DNA from: Ascoidea rubescens DSM 1968
Taxonomy: Eukaryota; Ascomycota; Saccharomycetes; Ascoideales; Ascoideaceae
Length of the DNA: 64,000 nt
NCBI RefSeq assembly: GCF_001661345.1
Contig: NW_017962927.1
Coordinates: 310,001-374,000, forward strand
Direction: 5' to 3'
Shown one piece after another: positions 32,861 through 42,985 of the stretch. The position numbers and the translations under genes are program-made. The stretch's first letter is position 1, and every line of letters begins with the position of its first letter. Below the pieces are notes generated by a model. That model saw nothing but the letters and a program-made list of their open reading frames with translations. It made no database searches and was not told the origin of the DNA.

Positions 32861-32932
32861 GGGTGATTAGTGTAGTGGTTATCATATTTGCCTTCCAAGC
32901 AGGTGACATGGGTTCGATTCCCGTATCACTCA
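32861..32932 (+). tRNA. tRNA-Gly (anticodon TCC)
   Basis: 72 nt without intron. The acceptor pair is GGGTGAT/ATCACTC and the D arm TTAGTGTAGTGGTTATCA matches yeast tRNA-Gly(UCC). The anticodon loop is CTTCCAA on a TTTGC/GCAGG stem. The B box GGTTCGATTCC is intact. A TTTTT terminator at 32934-32938 follows directly. Confidence 0.96.
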
Positions 32933-32933
32933 C

Positions 32934-32938
32934 TTTTT
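32934..32938 (+). terminator. Pol III terminator of tRNA-Gly
   Basis: TTTTT begins two bases after the discriminator base, the usual Pol III stop signal. Confidence 0.75.
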
Positions 32939-33229
32939 GCCGGGTGGGTTGCTTAAGAGCAGCCTCAGCTCGAAACTCAGAGCTCTGATTTTCGCTGCCC
33001 AGCTGCGTTTTTGAGCAAGCGCCAGAACGAGCTTTTGTGGAGCTTTTTGTTAGGACAGGATGCTAAGGCCTTGCCCGATCGGGCGACTTGCTGAGTGGCT
33101 ACTTCTCAGCTTCTCTCCTTCTTCTTCCGCCGCTGTTTCTGCTGGTCCTGCTTCCTCTGCTTCTTCTGCTCCAGCTCCAGCTTTCTTGCTGCCCTTTCTT
33201 TCTCTGCCTGCTGTTCGGCTCTTTCCATC

Positions 33230-36200
33230 ATGAGCAAGAGTAAGTTACCACCTTTTCTACTCCTTCCTCTGCCATCTCTGGCCTTGCTATCCCTTATCTT
33301 CTTTATCTTCTTTATCTTATCGCAACACTCCCATAGCTTATTCTCTCTAGTATGCTCTAGATAATGAAGAGCTACTCGAGACACACCAAACTTTTCAGAT
33401 TCACTAACATTTCTTTCTTGCCCTTTCCATGCTTTTTTTCTCGTTGATTTGTCTATTTTAAGAAGGTTTTTCTATACCCTCGTTACTCTCCCCCAACCAA
33501 TCTGATCGTTATGTAAATAACAACACTGCCAATACTAATAATCCTAATAATCCTAATAATCCTAATAATACTGATAATACTAATAATCTTAATAATACTA
33601 GTAACAACGACGATAATAATAAATCCAGTAATATCAATAACATCAACAATATCGCTCTGGATAGTAATAGCGCTAATGCTGATGGTAGCGCTTCAAGAAC
33701 TGTGCATCGCTACTACAACCCAATAACCGACAGAACAACTTACACCTCTGTATCCCCAAACAATATCAAAAATAACAACACTAATCTTAATGGTCAGGTC
33801 CAGTTTCCTGTTAAAAAGCCAACCATCGCCTCTTTGGTCAATAATGATTCTCCCTCTTCTAATTCTTCCTCCAATTCTTCTTCCTCACCAAATTCAAACA
33901 CTAACAAAACTAGTATCAGTAGTATCATAAATTCTTCAACCAACATCCCAATTAACCTAAACAACAACGACGCAAATAAAAACATTAAAAATAAAAACAA
34001 TAACAAAAACGCAATCAATTTCATAAATAACAAATACCCATCAAACTCAATACTAAATCATTCAAACAATGAAAAATCAAACACTCCTTTGACTCAAGCT
34101 CCTACTCAAATGCAAAATAATTCTTCAACCCCAAACTCAAACAACAACTCTCCAACACTAGTGTCCATAAAACTGGTAGAATCAAAAAAAAGAAAACAAA
34201 GAGTACGAAAAACTGCATCCCAACCCCAGCCTCAATCCCAAATCCAGTCGCAATTTATTCAGTCGAGGGACTCAAAACCCTTGAAAAAAGATAAAAAAAA
34301 AACCTCTCCAAAGACTTCAAATAAACTTCTAACCTCCTCTAATATTCCCATCATCCCAATTAACTCAAAAGAATCAAAGCCCCAAAAGGAAATTAAAGAA
34401 TTCAAATTCACTAAAAACAATATGAAAATGCCAAACAACATTTCAAATTTACCAAACTATAGTAACAAGGAAATTACCATCGTCAATGAAACTAATGAAT
34501 CAATCAAATCAAGTCCCTATATCAAAAAACAAAAATCTACAATAAATAATTCCAATAATACCGCCAATAATAATACTAATACTAATACTAATACTAATAC
34601 TATTGCTACTCCGCCTCATCCTTCCTCTTCAACAATTTCTAAAACTAGTAACAACAAAAATTTAACCCCAGAAGATTTATTAAAGACTCAAAGACTAATC
34701 CAATCTTATTCGGTAAAAAATAGTCAACATTATATCTTACCAAACACAAAAAACAACTCAATTTTGAATGCTAATAATCCTCTCACTACAAATTCAGATA
34801 GCAATATTAACGACAATTATAATGATAATAAAATCAAAAACCTGGCAATAAATATCAATGGGAACACAAACAACATGTCATCAATCCCTTCAAATTTTAC
34901 TAATAACATTATCATCTCTGATAACAAACAACCGAAAAAAAGAGGCCGCCCTTACTCAAAAGATACAAATATCGACACAAAACCTTTGAAAAAATTAGCA
35001 ATCAAAAAGGACCTTAAAAGGGACGTGCCAATCCAAATTATTAACTCATTCCAACCAAATAAACCGATTTCACTCAATATCAATAACAACAACAATAACA
35101 CTACTAGTAATGGCAACGCTTCCTACTCAAATAAAATTAATCATGATGTTAATGACCAACAAAAAAAGAATCAATCAGTCTTAATGGCATCAACGATCCA
35201 CTTATCTCCTGAACAAATTGAATTCAATAATGTTATGGCAATGAAAAAACCACTAAAACTATCAAATGATTCTTTAAATAAGTTACCTCCACCGAGAATC
35301 TTAGATATTCCCTCCGAAAAGGATTTATTGATCAAGGGCAAAAAAAATGATGATCAAATACAACTTCAAAATCAAAATCAAAACCAAAACCAAAACCAAA
35401 ATCAAAACCAAAACCAAAACCAAAACCAAAACCAAAATCAAAACCAAAACCAAAACCAAAACCAAAACCAAAACCAAAACCAAAACCAAAACCAAAATCA
35501 ATATCAATATCAATATCAAAACTCTAACGCTGATAACAACAATAATAATACAATTAATGAAAACGATACTGATGTTGCCATTGATGATGAACAAGAAGAT
35601 ATCGACCAAGGCCCGCCAATTATCGTTCTTGATGTTCCATTAAGAGCTCCGAACGATCCTCCAGGCTCTTCTAAAGTAGTTATAAATGTTATGAAAATGT
35701 GCGAGGATAAATACGGCTTTAAAAGAATTCATCCTAATGCCAAATATGCTATGGATCTTCTAAATGATCTCGATGATGACGATCCTGATGATGTTGAGAT
35801 GAATGAATTTATTGATAATAGCAGTAGCAATAGAAACGGTAATAATAATGATTCCACCTTAGAAGATTCTGAAACTTCAAAAAAGAGAAAATCCCAAAAA
35901 AAGAAAGCAGCTTCAGTTAATAGAAAAATTGGAAAGTACGATGTAAATGATCCATTTATTGATGACTCAGAACTATTTTATGAGGAGCAAAGAGCTTCCA
36001 CTGTCGATGGCTTTTTTGTCTATTGGGGCCCATTGGTTCAAGATTCCCAATCTGAAAACAAATCTGAAAATGCAAATTCAAATTCAAATTCCACTTCCAA
36101 TACCAAAAGAGGAAGGGGTAATGGCAGAGGTGGGGCTAGAAACTCTAGGTCGAATGCTAAAAGAAATAAAAATACTCAAAGCAATCAAAATAACCAAAAC

Positions 36201-36272
36201 AATCAAAGTAATCAAAATGGTTCAAATAACCCAAATTCAAATTTACCCAATTTAACTCCTGTTCATACATGA
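33230..36272 (+). CDS. HPC2: Hpc2/ubinuclein, subunit of the HIR histone chaperone complex; 10-nt first exon
   Basis: The HIR complex deposits H3-H4 outside S phase and represses histone genes. Exons: 33230-33239 (ATGAGCAAGA) and 33463-36272, giving 939 residues (S. cerevisiae 625). The large frame has no ATG before the conserved part and a stop at 33459. The upstream ATG followed by GTAAGT, CACTAAC and TTTTAAG restores a complete frame beginning MSKKGFSIPSLLSP. The N-terminal two-thirds is Asn/Ser/Lys-rich and disordered, with a (Gln-Asn)n run near residues 635-690. The HPC2-related domain is clear: YDVNDPFIDDSELFYEEQ and STVDGFFVYWGPLV. A second conserved block, PPIIVLDVPLRAPNDPPGSS, precedes it. 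As I recall, S. cerevisiae HPC2 also has a 5' intron. Confidence 0.9.
33240..33462 (+). other. HPC2 intron
   Basis: 223 nt. Donor GTAAGT, branch-like CACTAAC near 33404, acceptor TTTTAAG, immediately followed by a second AAG (33463-33465). Either acceptor keeps the frame (Lys-Gly versus Ser), a NAGNAG pair. Confidence 0.8.
35367..35524. repeat. (CAAAAY)n coding repeat in HPC2
   Basis: About 24 tandem copies of CAAAAC or CAAAAT, ending in three CAATAT units. They encode a Gln-Asn (then Gln-Tyr) run. Long open frames on both strands in this span are by-products of the 6-bp period. Confidence 0.95.
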
Positions 36273-36871
36273 TTAAAGTTTATCAAATGATACCTATAAC
36301 AAACCAAAAATTGAAATATTCCCAAAAATACCAAAAAATTTAATGATTATCTGTATTTTTAGACTTTATTTTTTTTCTACTTTGTTTACTTTTATATTTG
36401 TGCTTTTGTAGTTTTTTATTTTTGCGTGCTCTTGTTATGTTTTGTGTTGTTTTTTTTTGTAATTGTGTGTTTTTGTTTATTATACATTATAAAAATATAA
36501 CCAAGCTATACAACAACTTATTGATATATTATGGTTCATTGCAAATGAACAAAATAAGTGGATTTATTTTTTCATTGTTTTTAACATGATAGTATATATG
36601 CAATCATATGAAATAATATGAAACAATGTAAGATAATAAATGAGCGTGCTGAAAAATTCTGAAAAAGAAATCGGATGTAATAGAAATTAATCTAATGCAA
36701 TCATGTACAACAATGAGCTATTTATGCTTTCAATTCGATCAAGTTCTCACACCATTGATACCCATATTAACGATATTATAAACATTCACAAGAGTGATGA
36801 ATATCCAAAGTAGTAGGTCAATGTTGTGATTCAGTTATTAGGCATAACAAAACTGGAGCTTTTATTGTTTT
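36273..36871. other. Intergenic region after HPC2
   Basis: About 0.6 kb, T-rich then mixed. It holds the HPC2 3' UTR and the region beyond the decayed transporter. Nothing else recognised. Confidence 0.55.
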
Positions 36872-38210
36872 CTACATTAGTGTTGTTATTGGTACCGTTG
36901 TTGATATTTTTGTTACTATTATCAACCGAAGATGCTGGGCTGAGATTCTGTAGCTGAATATCATTGGAGGTGGTTGTCTTTTTTGTGCTTCACTGTGATC
37001 ATTGTTGAATTCATTTTCAGCTGATAATATACCATCTTTAACAACCGTCATACTTTTTAAACAGGTGAAATAAATTAAAGGAGCAGTTAATAGTGGCAAC
37101 AAAATTGATAAAAAAACTTGAGAAGCAGTCAAAGCTAAGGATAAACCATCTTGTCCAGTTGGCAAAACTATAGCTAAACATGGAATAATTGCAATACATT
37201 TTGTGATAATTCTTCTAACCCATGGTTTGACCTTTCAATTTAAAAGGCTCTCAGAAACAATTTAACCAGAAATTGTGCAAAAAATACCATCACTTTGACC
37301 CCTGAAATGAAGAGCCAACATGAAGATAGTGCCAGCAACAGGAGCCAAAGATTTTGATATAAAGGCACTGATAATATACAAACCAGCACCAAGGACTTCT
37401 TCATTTTCGTACAAAGTTGCACCAGTTACAATTAAGATAGCAGAGTTGACAAATAATGCAAAGGTCAATAACGTTATAGCCAATTTAATCACTGAGTACC
37501 TATAGGTATACTTGATAGCGTTTGAGGTCGACCCATATTTATAGTATTATTCTTCAAAATCGGAGTTACTGTCATGTAAAGACAGAGAAGAATTACTTCA
37601 GGAAAGTAATGGAACATTGCTGTTATTCATATCACTTTCTCTTAATCTAGGTTGGACTAAAGCTGATTCCAGAAAAAAGAGAATGAGGCATAACAGTTGC
37701 AATAAAGATACCTTTATTTCGCAAAATTTTACTTGAAGGTAACTATCCTCTAAATAGTGTGCCAATGTCAGTAGCAGAAATATAACCTAATTCAACAGAA
37801 AAGCAGACCACAACTCCAATCACCAATGAAGCAACAGTAGATTGAAATATCTTCATAAAATTTGAAAATGAGCCTGGTCTACAGGCTAACAAGACAACCA
37901 ATACTTCAACAACTATTTTCATAACATTAGCATATAAGGGGATCTTTGGCAAAACATTTGAGGCAATAGTAGAGTCTTTTAGTTCAGCTATATTTGTTGC
38001 GATAATAGCAGACCCAGCAGAGAAATATAAGATTAAAGTTAACTATTTTGGTAAATATTCACAACAAGCTTTTGTTAAATCCAATCCAGTAGTTGAGCTT
38101 AATTTAATACATAAAAATTGTAAAAAAATACCAACGAGATTCGACAATAAAACTATTTGACAGATATAATAAGTGACAGAGAAGAAAATTTTTGTGATAT
38201 CTAATTTTTT
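36872..38210 (-). pseudogene. Decayed Nramp/Smf manganese transporter gene
   Basis: Minus-strand fragments in different frames follow the order of yeast Smf1/Smf2. First IVLLSNLVGIFLQFLCIKL and TTGLDLTKACCEYLPK, then SAIIATNIAEL, then RPGSFSNFMKIFQSTVASL with VELGYI. ATVMPHSLFFLESALVQPRLRE follows, then TLLTFALFVNSAILIVTGATLY, APVAGTIFMLALHF, SDGIFCTISG, PWVRRIITKCIAIIPCLAIV and ASQVFLSILLPLLTAPLIYFTC. The N-terminal part with the essential DPGN motif of transmembrane helix 1 is missing. The rest is interrupted by several stops and frame changes, for example a stop where Smf proteins have Trp after EYLPK. It cannot make a working transporter. The fragments remain easy to align, so loss seems fairly recent. 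A functional paralog elsewhere is likely. Confidence 0.9.
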
Positions 38211-38835
38211 GATTTTGTCATTTCACCCTTTAATTTTAAAAAAAAAAGAAGAATAAAAATAAAAATTAAAATTTGAAATTTTTGAATAACATTTCGATAA
38301 AAACTAAAACAAAAATAAAATTTTGGATAAACTTTTGAATAAAAATAAGAATTAGAATATAAATAAAAATAATAAAAAAAAAACAACAATAAATTTAAAA
38401 CTCAAAACGATTTCCAACTATGTGTAAAGTAACCGGATCTCCCGATTCGGTTGCTTAACACCGACTGTCACATGGCTCGATCTTTCCCCGTGACGTCTAC
38501 AGATCAAACCCAGACCCCTCTAAAAGAAGGTTAGGGGTTCATCTCGTTCTGTCTTTAGTCCCTTGATACCTTAATATATCATGGATTCGTTATACCAATT
38601 CGTGGTAGTTTTAGTTTGAGCTGATTAGCTAATGATATCATGTGGTAATTTCATAGGCAGTAATCTGCACCATTCGTATGATCCGGAGTTACCGCAAAAC
38701 GGAATTTTTCGAAGTTGAGCTTCGAACAGAGCGTTCACGGTTGGCGATCGAAAGGGTTACCAAAGTCTTCTCTTTTCAGTTTCCTTTACATCTTCAAATA
38801 ACCAACTACCTGCTTGGAAAGAAACTTGCTTGCAA
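38211..38835. other. Intergenic region with a structured GC-rich segment
   Basis: 38211-38410 is A-rich. 38420-38800 is GC-rich for this genome, contains three stem-loops at 38431-38540, and leads directly into the SCC4-like gene. It may be only that gene's promoter, or may hold a small RNA gene. Confidence 0.5.
38431..38538. other. Three consecutive potential stem-loops (possible ncRNA or promoter structure)
   Basis: Stem 1: AACCGGAT (38431-38438) with ATTCGGTT (38445-38452), 6-nt loop. Stem 2: GTCAC (38467-38471) with GTGAC (38490-38494). Stem 3: ACCCCT (38514-38519) with AGGGGT (38533-38538). I do not recognise a known RNA (tRNA, SRP, RNase P/MRP, spliceosomal or U3). Confidence 0.3.
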
Positions 38836-41037
38836 ATGGAAAATGATCAAAAAGAGGTGCTGTACGATTATCTTCGGCCCCTGATTAATAGCTATCCTCC
38901 CCAGGTGATGAACCATATTCTTTTATCGTTATCCAGGGAGTATTTTGACATTGCACATAATAATATTCACCATGCCATCAGAGATGAAGCTGGTTTAAAA
39001 TCATACTTCAAATTAATTTATATGGCAATAAATTGCTTGACCGCAATATTAAATACGTCCAAGAACTTATCACCAAATCTTGAAGCCTCCATTTACTTGA
39101 AATTATCTCAAATTTATTTTAATGAGACTGAAAATTACGATATTGCAGAAAATTATGTCAACAAAGCTATTACAATATCCTCAAGAGTAAACAATTTGAA
39201 CTTGAAGTATATTAGTGAGTACCTAGCGAGCAATGTCATTAGTATTAATAATCCCAAAGTTGCTATCAAATACATAAATTCAAAGATGAGAGACTTGAAA
39301 ATACTAAAGGAAACCCAGTGGCTTAAGGTGTTTGAGTTTTATAAGATAAATTTGTTATTGAATTTGGATCCTAAGTTTGGGTTAAATTTGCTAAGGAAAT
39401 TCAACGAATCTAACAATGAAATTTATGATAAAAACTTGCGACAATTAAGTATACTATTTGAGATCAATTTAAATATTTATCGAGGATCTCCCAAGATGGC
39501 AATGATTTTAATGAGAGACTATTTTATAAAACAATTGGATAACAAAAATAAAACTGAACTAGAATTGTGTGAGATACCCCAATTGCACTCGGTTTATATT
39601 CTAAATGAGATTAATCTTGCTTTAGTGCAGTACCAATTTCGACAAGGCAAGAAATCAATTCGGAAACTAAGTGAGTTTATAACTGATCAAAGACAAAATA
39701 ATTGGAACAATTGGAACCCCGATGGGTCTTTTAAAATGCTTTGCCAAATTAATAACCATCATGCTTCGGTTCCATTTAAGATCAACTGGCTAACATTAGA
39801 CGAGTTATATATAATCAATAAACTATTTGCTGGATTGATGTATTTATCCAAGTATTTTGAAAAGAATAAAGCAATGTTATACTTTAAAAGTGCTCTAATA
39901 GCATGCCAAAAACAAATCAAAAAATTCATCAGTATTGGATTGAATGACGAGGTTCATTTACAAAATGATACCAAGAATACTGGTGGTGAAATTAAACAAT
40001 ATTATGGAGACTATATTGGAGATAATTCCGGGGATTTAAACGTATTTAATTTAAAACTCATTCGGTTGAATTTTATAAAATTTCAAATCAAATTCTATCT
40101 TATTTATTATGAGTATATGGTGAACGAAAATTTAAAGTCCTTTGACGAACTTAAATTGAAAATCAATGAATTGATTAATGAATTGAATAAGCTAACCATA
40201 TTTGAAAGAAATCATTATAAAAACTTTTATAAAAAATTCTATTTTATCTTGGCTTTGATTCTACAAAACGAAGGTGACTTGAGATTGGCCAAATCCTTAT
40301 ACTTAAAAGTGCGAGAATTACTAAGTGATAATAACGATAACAATACCAAAAACGACACCATTGAGAGTTATCAATTAAATTTCTTTTCTTTTGTAAATAA
40401 TTTGGGTGGAGAAAGAATTGAAGGTAAGGAAAACCATTCTCAATTGTACATCTTCAGCACATTTAATTTGATCTTAATTGTGGAAAATAACTTGAATTTT
40501 CTCAAAGACCTGAGCAATAACAGTATTGAAATTGAAAGATTGACAAATGAAAGAAATACCTATTTACAAGAAATAAATACCTATTTTGAAGAAGAAAATA
40601 AAGAAGAAATCGATAAAATTACAAATAATCACAAGATTCAAACTAATGAGGACTTTATAAAAAGCGACTTTTTGCTAAATGAAACCAAAAAATTGTTTAA
40701 CATCTTGTTCAACGATATTTCTCAGGAAGATAGCAATACTATTCTCAGCAACATTATCCAAGAGTCCAACTACTTTCAAAACATCTCACCCGAGTTATAC
40801 TCCATTGCAGTGCTCATGGTCAGCGAGCAGTTTCTAGACTCGTTGACCAAATGCAGATTTCTCCTTCAATGCATCCACTTCTCCACCATCTCTCGCAACA
40901 AGGTCTTGAACTACCTCAGCAGCCTCTACCTCTACCACAACTATTACAAAAATGGCGCTGTCTACGAGGCAAATCTCCAGTACGAGAAATGCGTGGCAAT
41001 CCAGCAGGAAATTACCACCCTCTTCGGCAACCAGTAG
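38836..41037 (+). CDS. SCC4: Probable cohesin loader subunit Scc4 (MAU2 family), TPR-type helical protein
   Basis: Scc4 partners Scc2 to load cohesin on chromosomes. The 733-residue protein is helical throughout and looks like stacked TPR-like repeats. The N-terminal block NHILLSLSREYFDIAHN, the repeats EASIYLKLSQIYFNETENYDIAENYVNKAITIS and KYISEYLASNVISINNPKVAIKYINSKM, and the C-terminal block LLQCIHFSTISRNKVLNYLSSLYLYHNYY fit the Scc4/MAU2 plan. S. cerevisiae Scc4 is 624 residues. Sequence identity of this family is always low, so the call is by architecture. The frame is open to a TTG at 38830; 38836 is the ATG. Another TPR protein cannot be excluded. Confidence 0.6.
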   Translation: MENDQKEVLYDYLRPLINSYPPQVMNHILLSLSREYFDIAHNNIHHAIRDEAGLKSYFKLIYMAINCLTAILNTSKNLSPNLEASIYLKLSQIYFNETENYDIAENYVNKAITISSRVNNLNLKYISEYLASNVISINNPKVAIKYINSKMRDLKILKETQWLKVFEFYKINLLLNLDPKFGLNLLRKFNESNNEIYDKNLRQLSILFEINLNIYRGSPKMAMILMRDYFIKQLDNKNKTELELCEIPQLHSVYILNEINLALVQYQFRQGKKSIRKLSEFITDQRQNNWNNWNPDGSFKMLCQINNHHASVPFKINWLTLDELYIINKLFAGLMYLSKYFEKNKAMLYFKSALIACQKQIKKFISIGLNDEVHLQNDTKNTGGEIKQYYGDYIGDNSGDLNVFNLKLIRLNFIKFQIKFYLIYYEYMVNENLKSFDELKLKINELINELNKLTIFERNHYKNFYKKFYFILALILQNEGDLRLAKSLYLKVRELLSDNNDNNTKNDTIESYQLNFFSFVNNLGGERIEGKENHSQLYIFSTFNLILIVENNLNFLKDLSNNSIEIERLTNERNTYLQEINTYFEEENKEEIDKITNNHKIQTNEDFIKSDFLLNETKKLFNILFNDISQEDSNTILSNIIQESNYFQNISPELYSIAVLMVSEQFLDSLTKCRFLLQCIHFSTISRNKVLNYLSSLYLYHNYYKNGAVYEANLQYEKCVAIQQEITTLFGNQ

Positions 41038-41383
41038 GGCTGCGATAACATGCATGTTTCTGTAGTATATGCGGCCAATGCTTCCTGTGCATTAGCACCC
41101 TGCTGCTGGCCATGGCGCAATAGCACGCGCTGTTTTCCCACACCGGGAGTCGAACCGACCGCCCACCCTGCTGAAAGAATGCTGATAACGGCCGCAGTGC
41201 CGTGCATGATGTATCCACAACTGTGGTCGGCTCTTTTCCAGGAGCATTTCGTTACAGATGCTGGATTTGGATTGATGAGTTTCCTATCGAAAACTCAGAT
41301 TGCAAGCCAATCTTCTATGACTCAATTGGATTGGTTTCAACATTGCAGTTGGTATTACTAATTCTTGTTTTTTCTTGTTTTTC
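41038..41383. other. Promoter region of BNA3, GC-rich with three CCAAT boxes
   Basis: About 0.35 kb. 41038-41240 is GC-rich and holds a CCACA-AC-TGTGG inverted repeat and, on the minus strand, a B-box-like sequence that does not belong to a foldable tRNA. CCAAT cores lie at 41307-41311 (plus), 41325-41329 and 41330-41334 (minus). Confidence 0.55.
41307..41334. promoter_or_regulatory. Cluster of three CCAAT boxes before BNA3
   Basis: One CCAAT on the plus strand and two adjacent ATTGG on the plus strand (CCAAT on minus), 50-77 bp before the long-form ATG. It may be a Hap-complex site for a mitochondrial enzyme, or overlap the transcription start. Confidence 0.35.
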
Positions 41384-42766
41384 ATGCTCTTCACCAAAAG
41401 GCCCAGTTCCTCGAAAATTATAAGTTTCAAATTTTCACGATTCAATCGAAATTTTCACTTTTCATCTCTTTTCCTAAATTCCTCCTCAGACGAAATGACA
41501 TTGCCCATTCACAACAAATACTTTGGAAACACTCCAAAGGATGTTTGGTCGTTGATCAACGAAACTGCTGCTGCTGCTGAGCAAGAAACTGGTAAAAAAG
41601 TCATCAACTTGGGTCAAGGCTTTTTCTCTTACTCTCCTCCAGAGTTTGCAATCAAAGCTGCTCAAGAGGCCTTGCTCGACCCCATGGCAAACCAATACTC
41701 TCACACCAAGGGAAGACCTGTTTTATTAAATAGTTTGTCCAAATACTATTCCAAAAAATTTAATAGAAATGTTCCTATTGACGAAATTTTGGTTACTGCT
41801 GGGGCAAACGAGGGAATGCTAACAGCTTTTACAGGCTTTTTGAACCCTGGAGATGAAGTTATAGTATTTGAGCCTTTCTTTGACCAATATATTTCAAATA
41901 TTGAGATGCCAGGCGGCAAAGTTGTCTATGTTCCTTTACATCCACCGGAAAGTTTTAAAGACAAAACAATTGACGGTTCAGACTGGAAAATTGACTATGA
42001 TCAATTGGAGAAGGCCATCACCAAAAAGACAAAAATGATTGTAGTCAATACCCCTCAAAATCCGGTGGGCAAAGTGTTTACTGAAGAGGAATTGACTAAA
42101 ATAGGAAATTTGGCTGTGAAATACAATATAATCATCTTATCTGATGAGGTTTACGAAAATTTATACTATGGTGATAATTTCCCAAGATTCGCAACTTTGA
42201 CTCCAGAAATTGCAAAGCAAACAATTACAGTAGGCTCCGCTGGAAAATCCTTTGCTGCAACAGGCTGGAGAATTGGCTGGTTGATTGCTGATCCTTATTA
42301 TATTAAATATTGTGGTTTGGCTCATACCAGAATCTGTTTTACTACCAATAGTCCCTTGCAAGTCGCTGTCTCAAAAGCTATAGATTATGCTTCAAATTCT
42401 GATTATTTTGAAAAAACCAGATCTGAATTTAAGAAGAAATATGAAATTTTTACCAAAGTTTTTGATGATTTAGGTTTACCTTATACAAGAGCTGAAGGAT
42501 CATATTATATCTTGGTCAATTTCAATAAAGTAAAAATTCCAAGTGATTACAAGTTCCCAGAGGAATTATCAGACAAAGCCAAGGACTTCAAAGCTGCATA
42601 CTGGTTGATCAGAGAAATTGGTGTTGTTGCTATCCCACCAACGGAATTTTATATAAAAGAGCATGAACATGTTGCTGAAGACTGTTTGAGGTTTGCTGTC
42701 TGTAAAGAAGACTGTGTTTTAGAACAAGCAGTTGAAAGACTAAAAAAATTGGCAGAATACCTTTAA
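41384..42766 (+). CDS. BNA3: Kynurenine aminotransferase Bna3 (PLP fold-type I), two possible starts
   Basis: Transaminates kynurenine to kynurenic acid. The body is very close to S. cerevisiae Bna3: INLGQGFFSYSPPEFAIKAA, GANEGMLTAFTGFLNPGDEV, FEPFFDQYISNIEMPGGKV, TPQNPVGKVF, ILSDEVYENLYY. The PLP lysine motif GSAGKSFAATGWRIGW and GVVAIPPTEFYIKEHEH are also present. The ATG at 41384 gives 460 residues with a basic, acid-poor leader of about 37 residues that looks mitochondrial. A second ATG at 41495 (423 residues) would give a cytosolic form beginning just before IHNKYFGNTP. Upstream codons back to 41375 start at TTG and are ignored. Confidence 0.95.
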   Translation: MLFTKRPSSSKIISFKFSRFNRNFHFSSLFLNSSSDEMTLPIHNKYFGNTPKDVWSLINETAAAAEQETGKKVINLGQGFFSYSPPEFAIKAAQEALLDPMANQYSHTKGRPVLLNSLSKYYSKKFNRNVPIDEILVTAGANEGMLTAFTGFLNPGDEVIVFEPFFDQYISNIEMPGGKVVYVPLHPPESFKDKTIDGSDWKIDYDQLEKAITKKTKMIVVNTPQNPVGKVFTEEELTKIGNLAVKYNIIILSDEVYENLYYGDNFPRFATLTPEIAKQTITVGSAGKSFAATGWRIGWLIADPYYIKYCGLAHTRICFTTNSPLQVAVSKAIDYASNSDYFEKTRSEFKKKYEIFTKVFDDLGLPYTRAEGSYYILVNFNKVKIPSDYKFPEELSDKAKDFKAAYWLIREIGVVAIPPTEFYIKEHEHVAEDCLRFAVCKEDCVLEQAVERLKKLAEYL

Positions 42767-42985
42767 TTTATTTTATAAAACATTTGTTATGTTAATCATG
42801 CAGAAAAAATTATAGACAAAAAAAACAACAATTGTTCTGAAAAAAAACCAAAACCTAAATCTAATCGTAGTTTAAATAAATATTCCATTAGCCTACAATT
42901 ACAGCTTGTACTAGTATTATTGTCATTAAAAAAAACAATTTGTAATGTTCAAATTTTATAGTTTCATCACTCATCATCCGCTTTT

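Noticed and set aside
35325-35643. Frames encoding (Leu-Val)n or (Lys-Thr)n across the HPC2 repeat
   Set aside because: They are other-frame readings of the CAAAAY hexamer repeat in HPC2.
38421-38680. Possible solo LTR upstream of SCC4
   Set aside because: No matching second copy, no clear TG...CA ends with target duplication, and no element-derived coding sequence nearby.
41135-41215. tRNA-like sequence on the minus strand with an exact B box (GGTTCGACTCC)
   Set aside because: The T stem has two mismatches, no 5' acceptor strand pairs with TGTGGGA, and the anticodon stem does not form. At most a chance B box.
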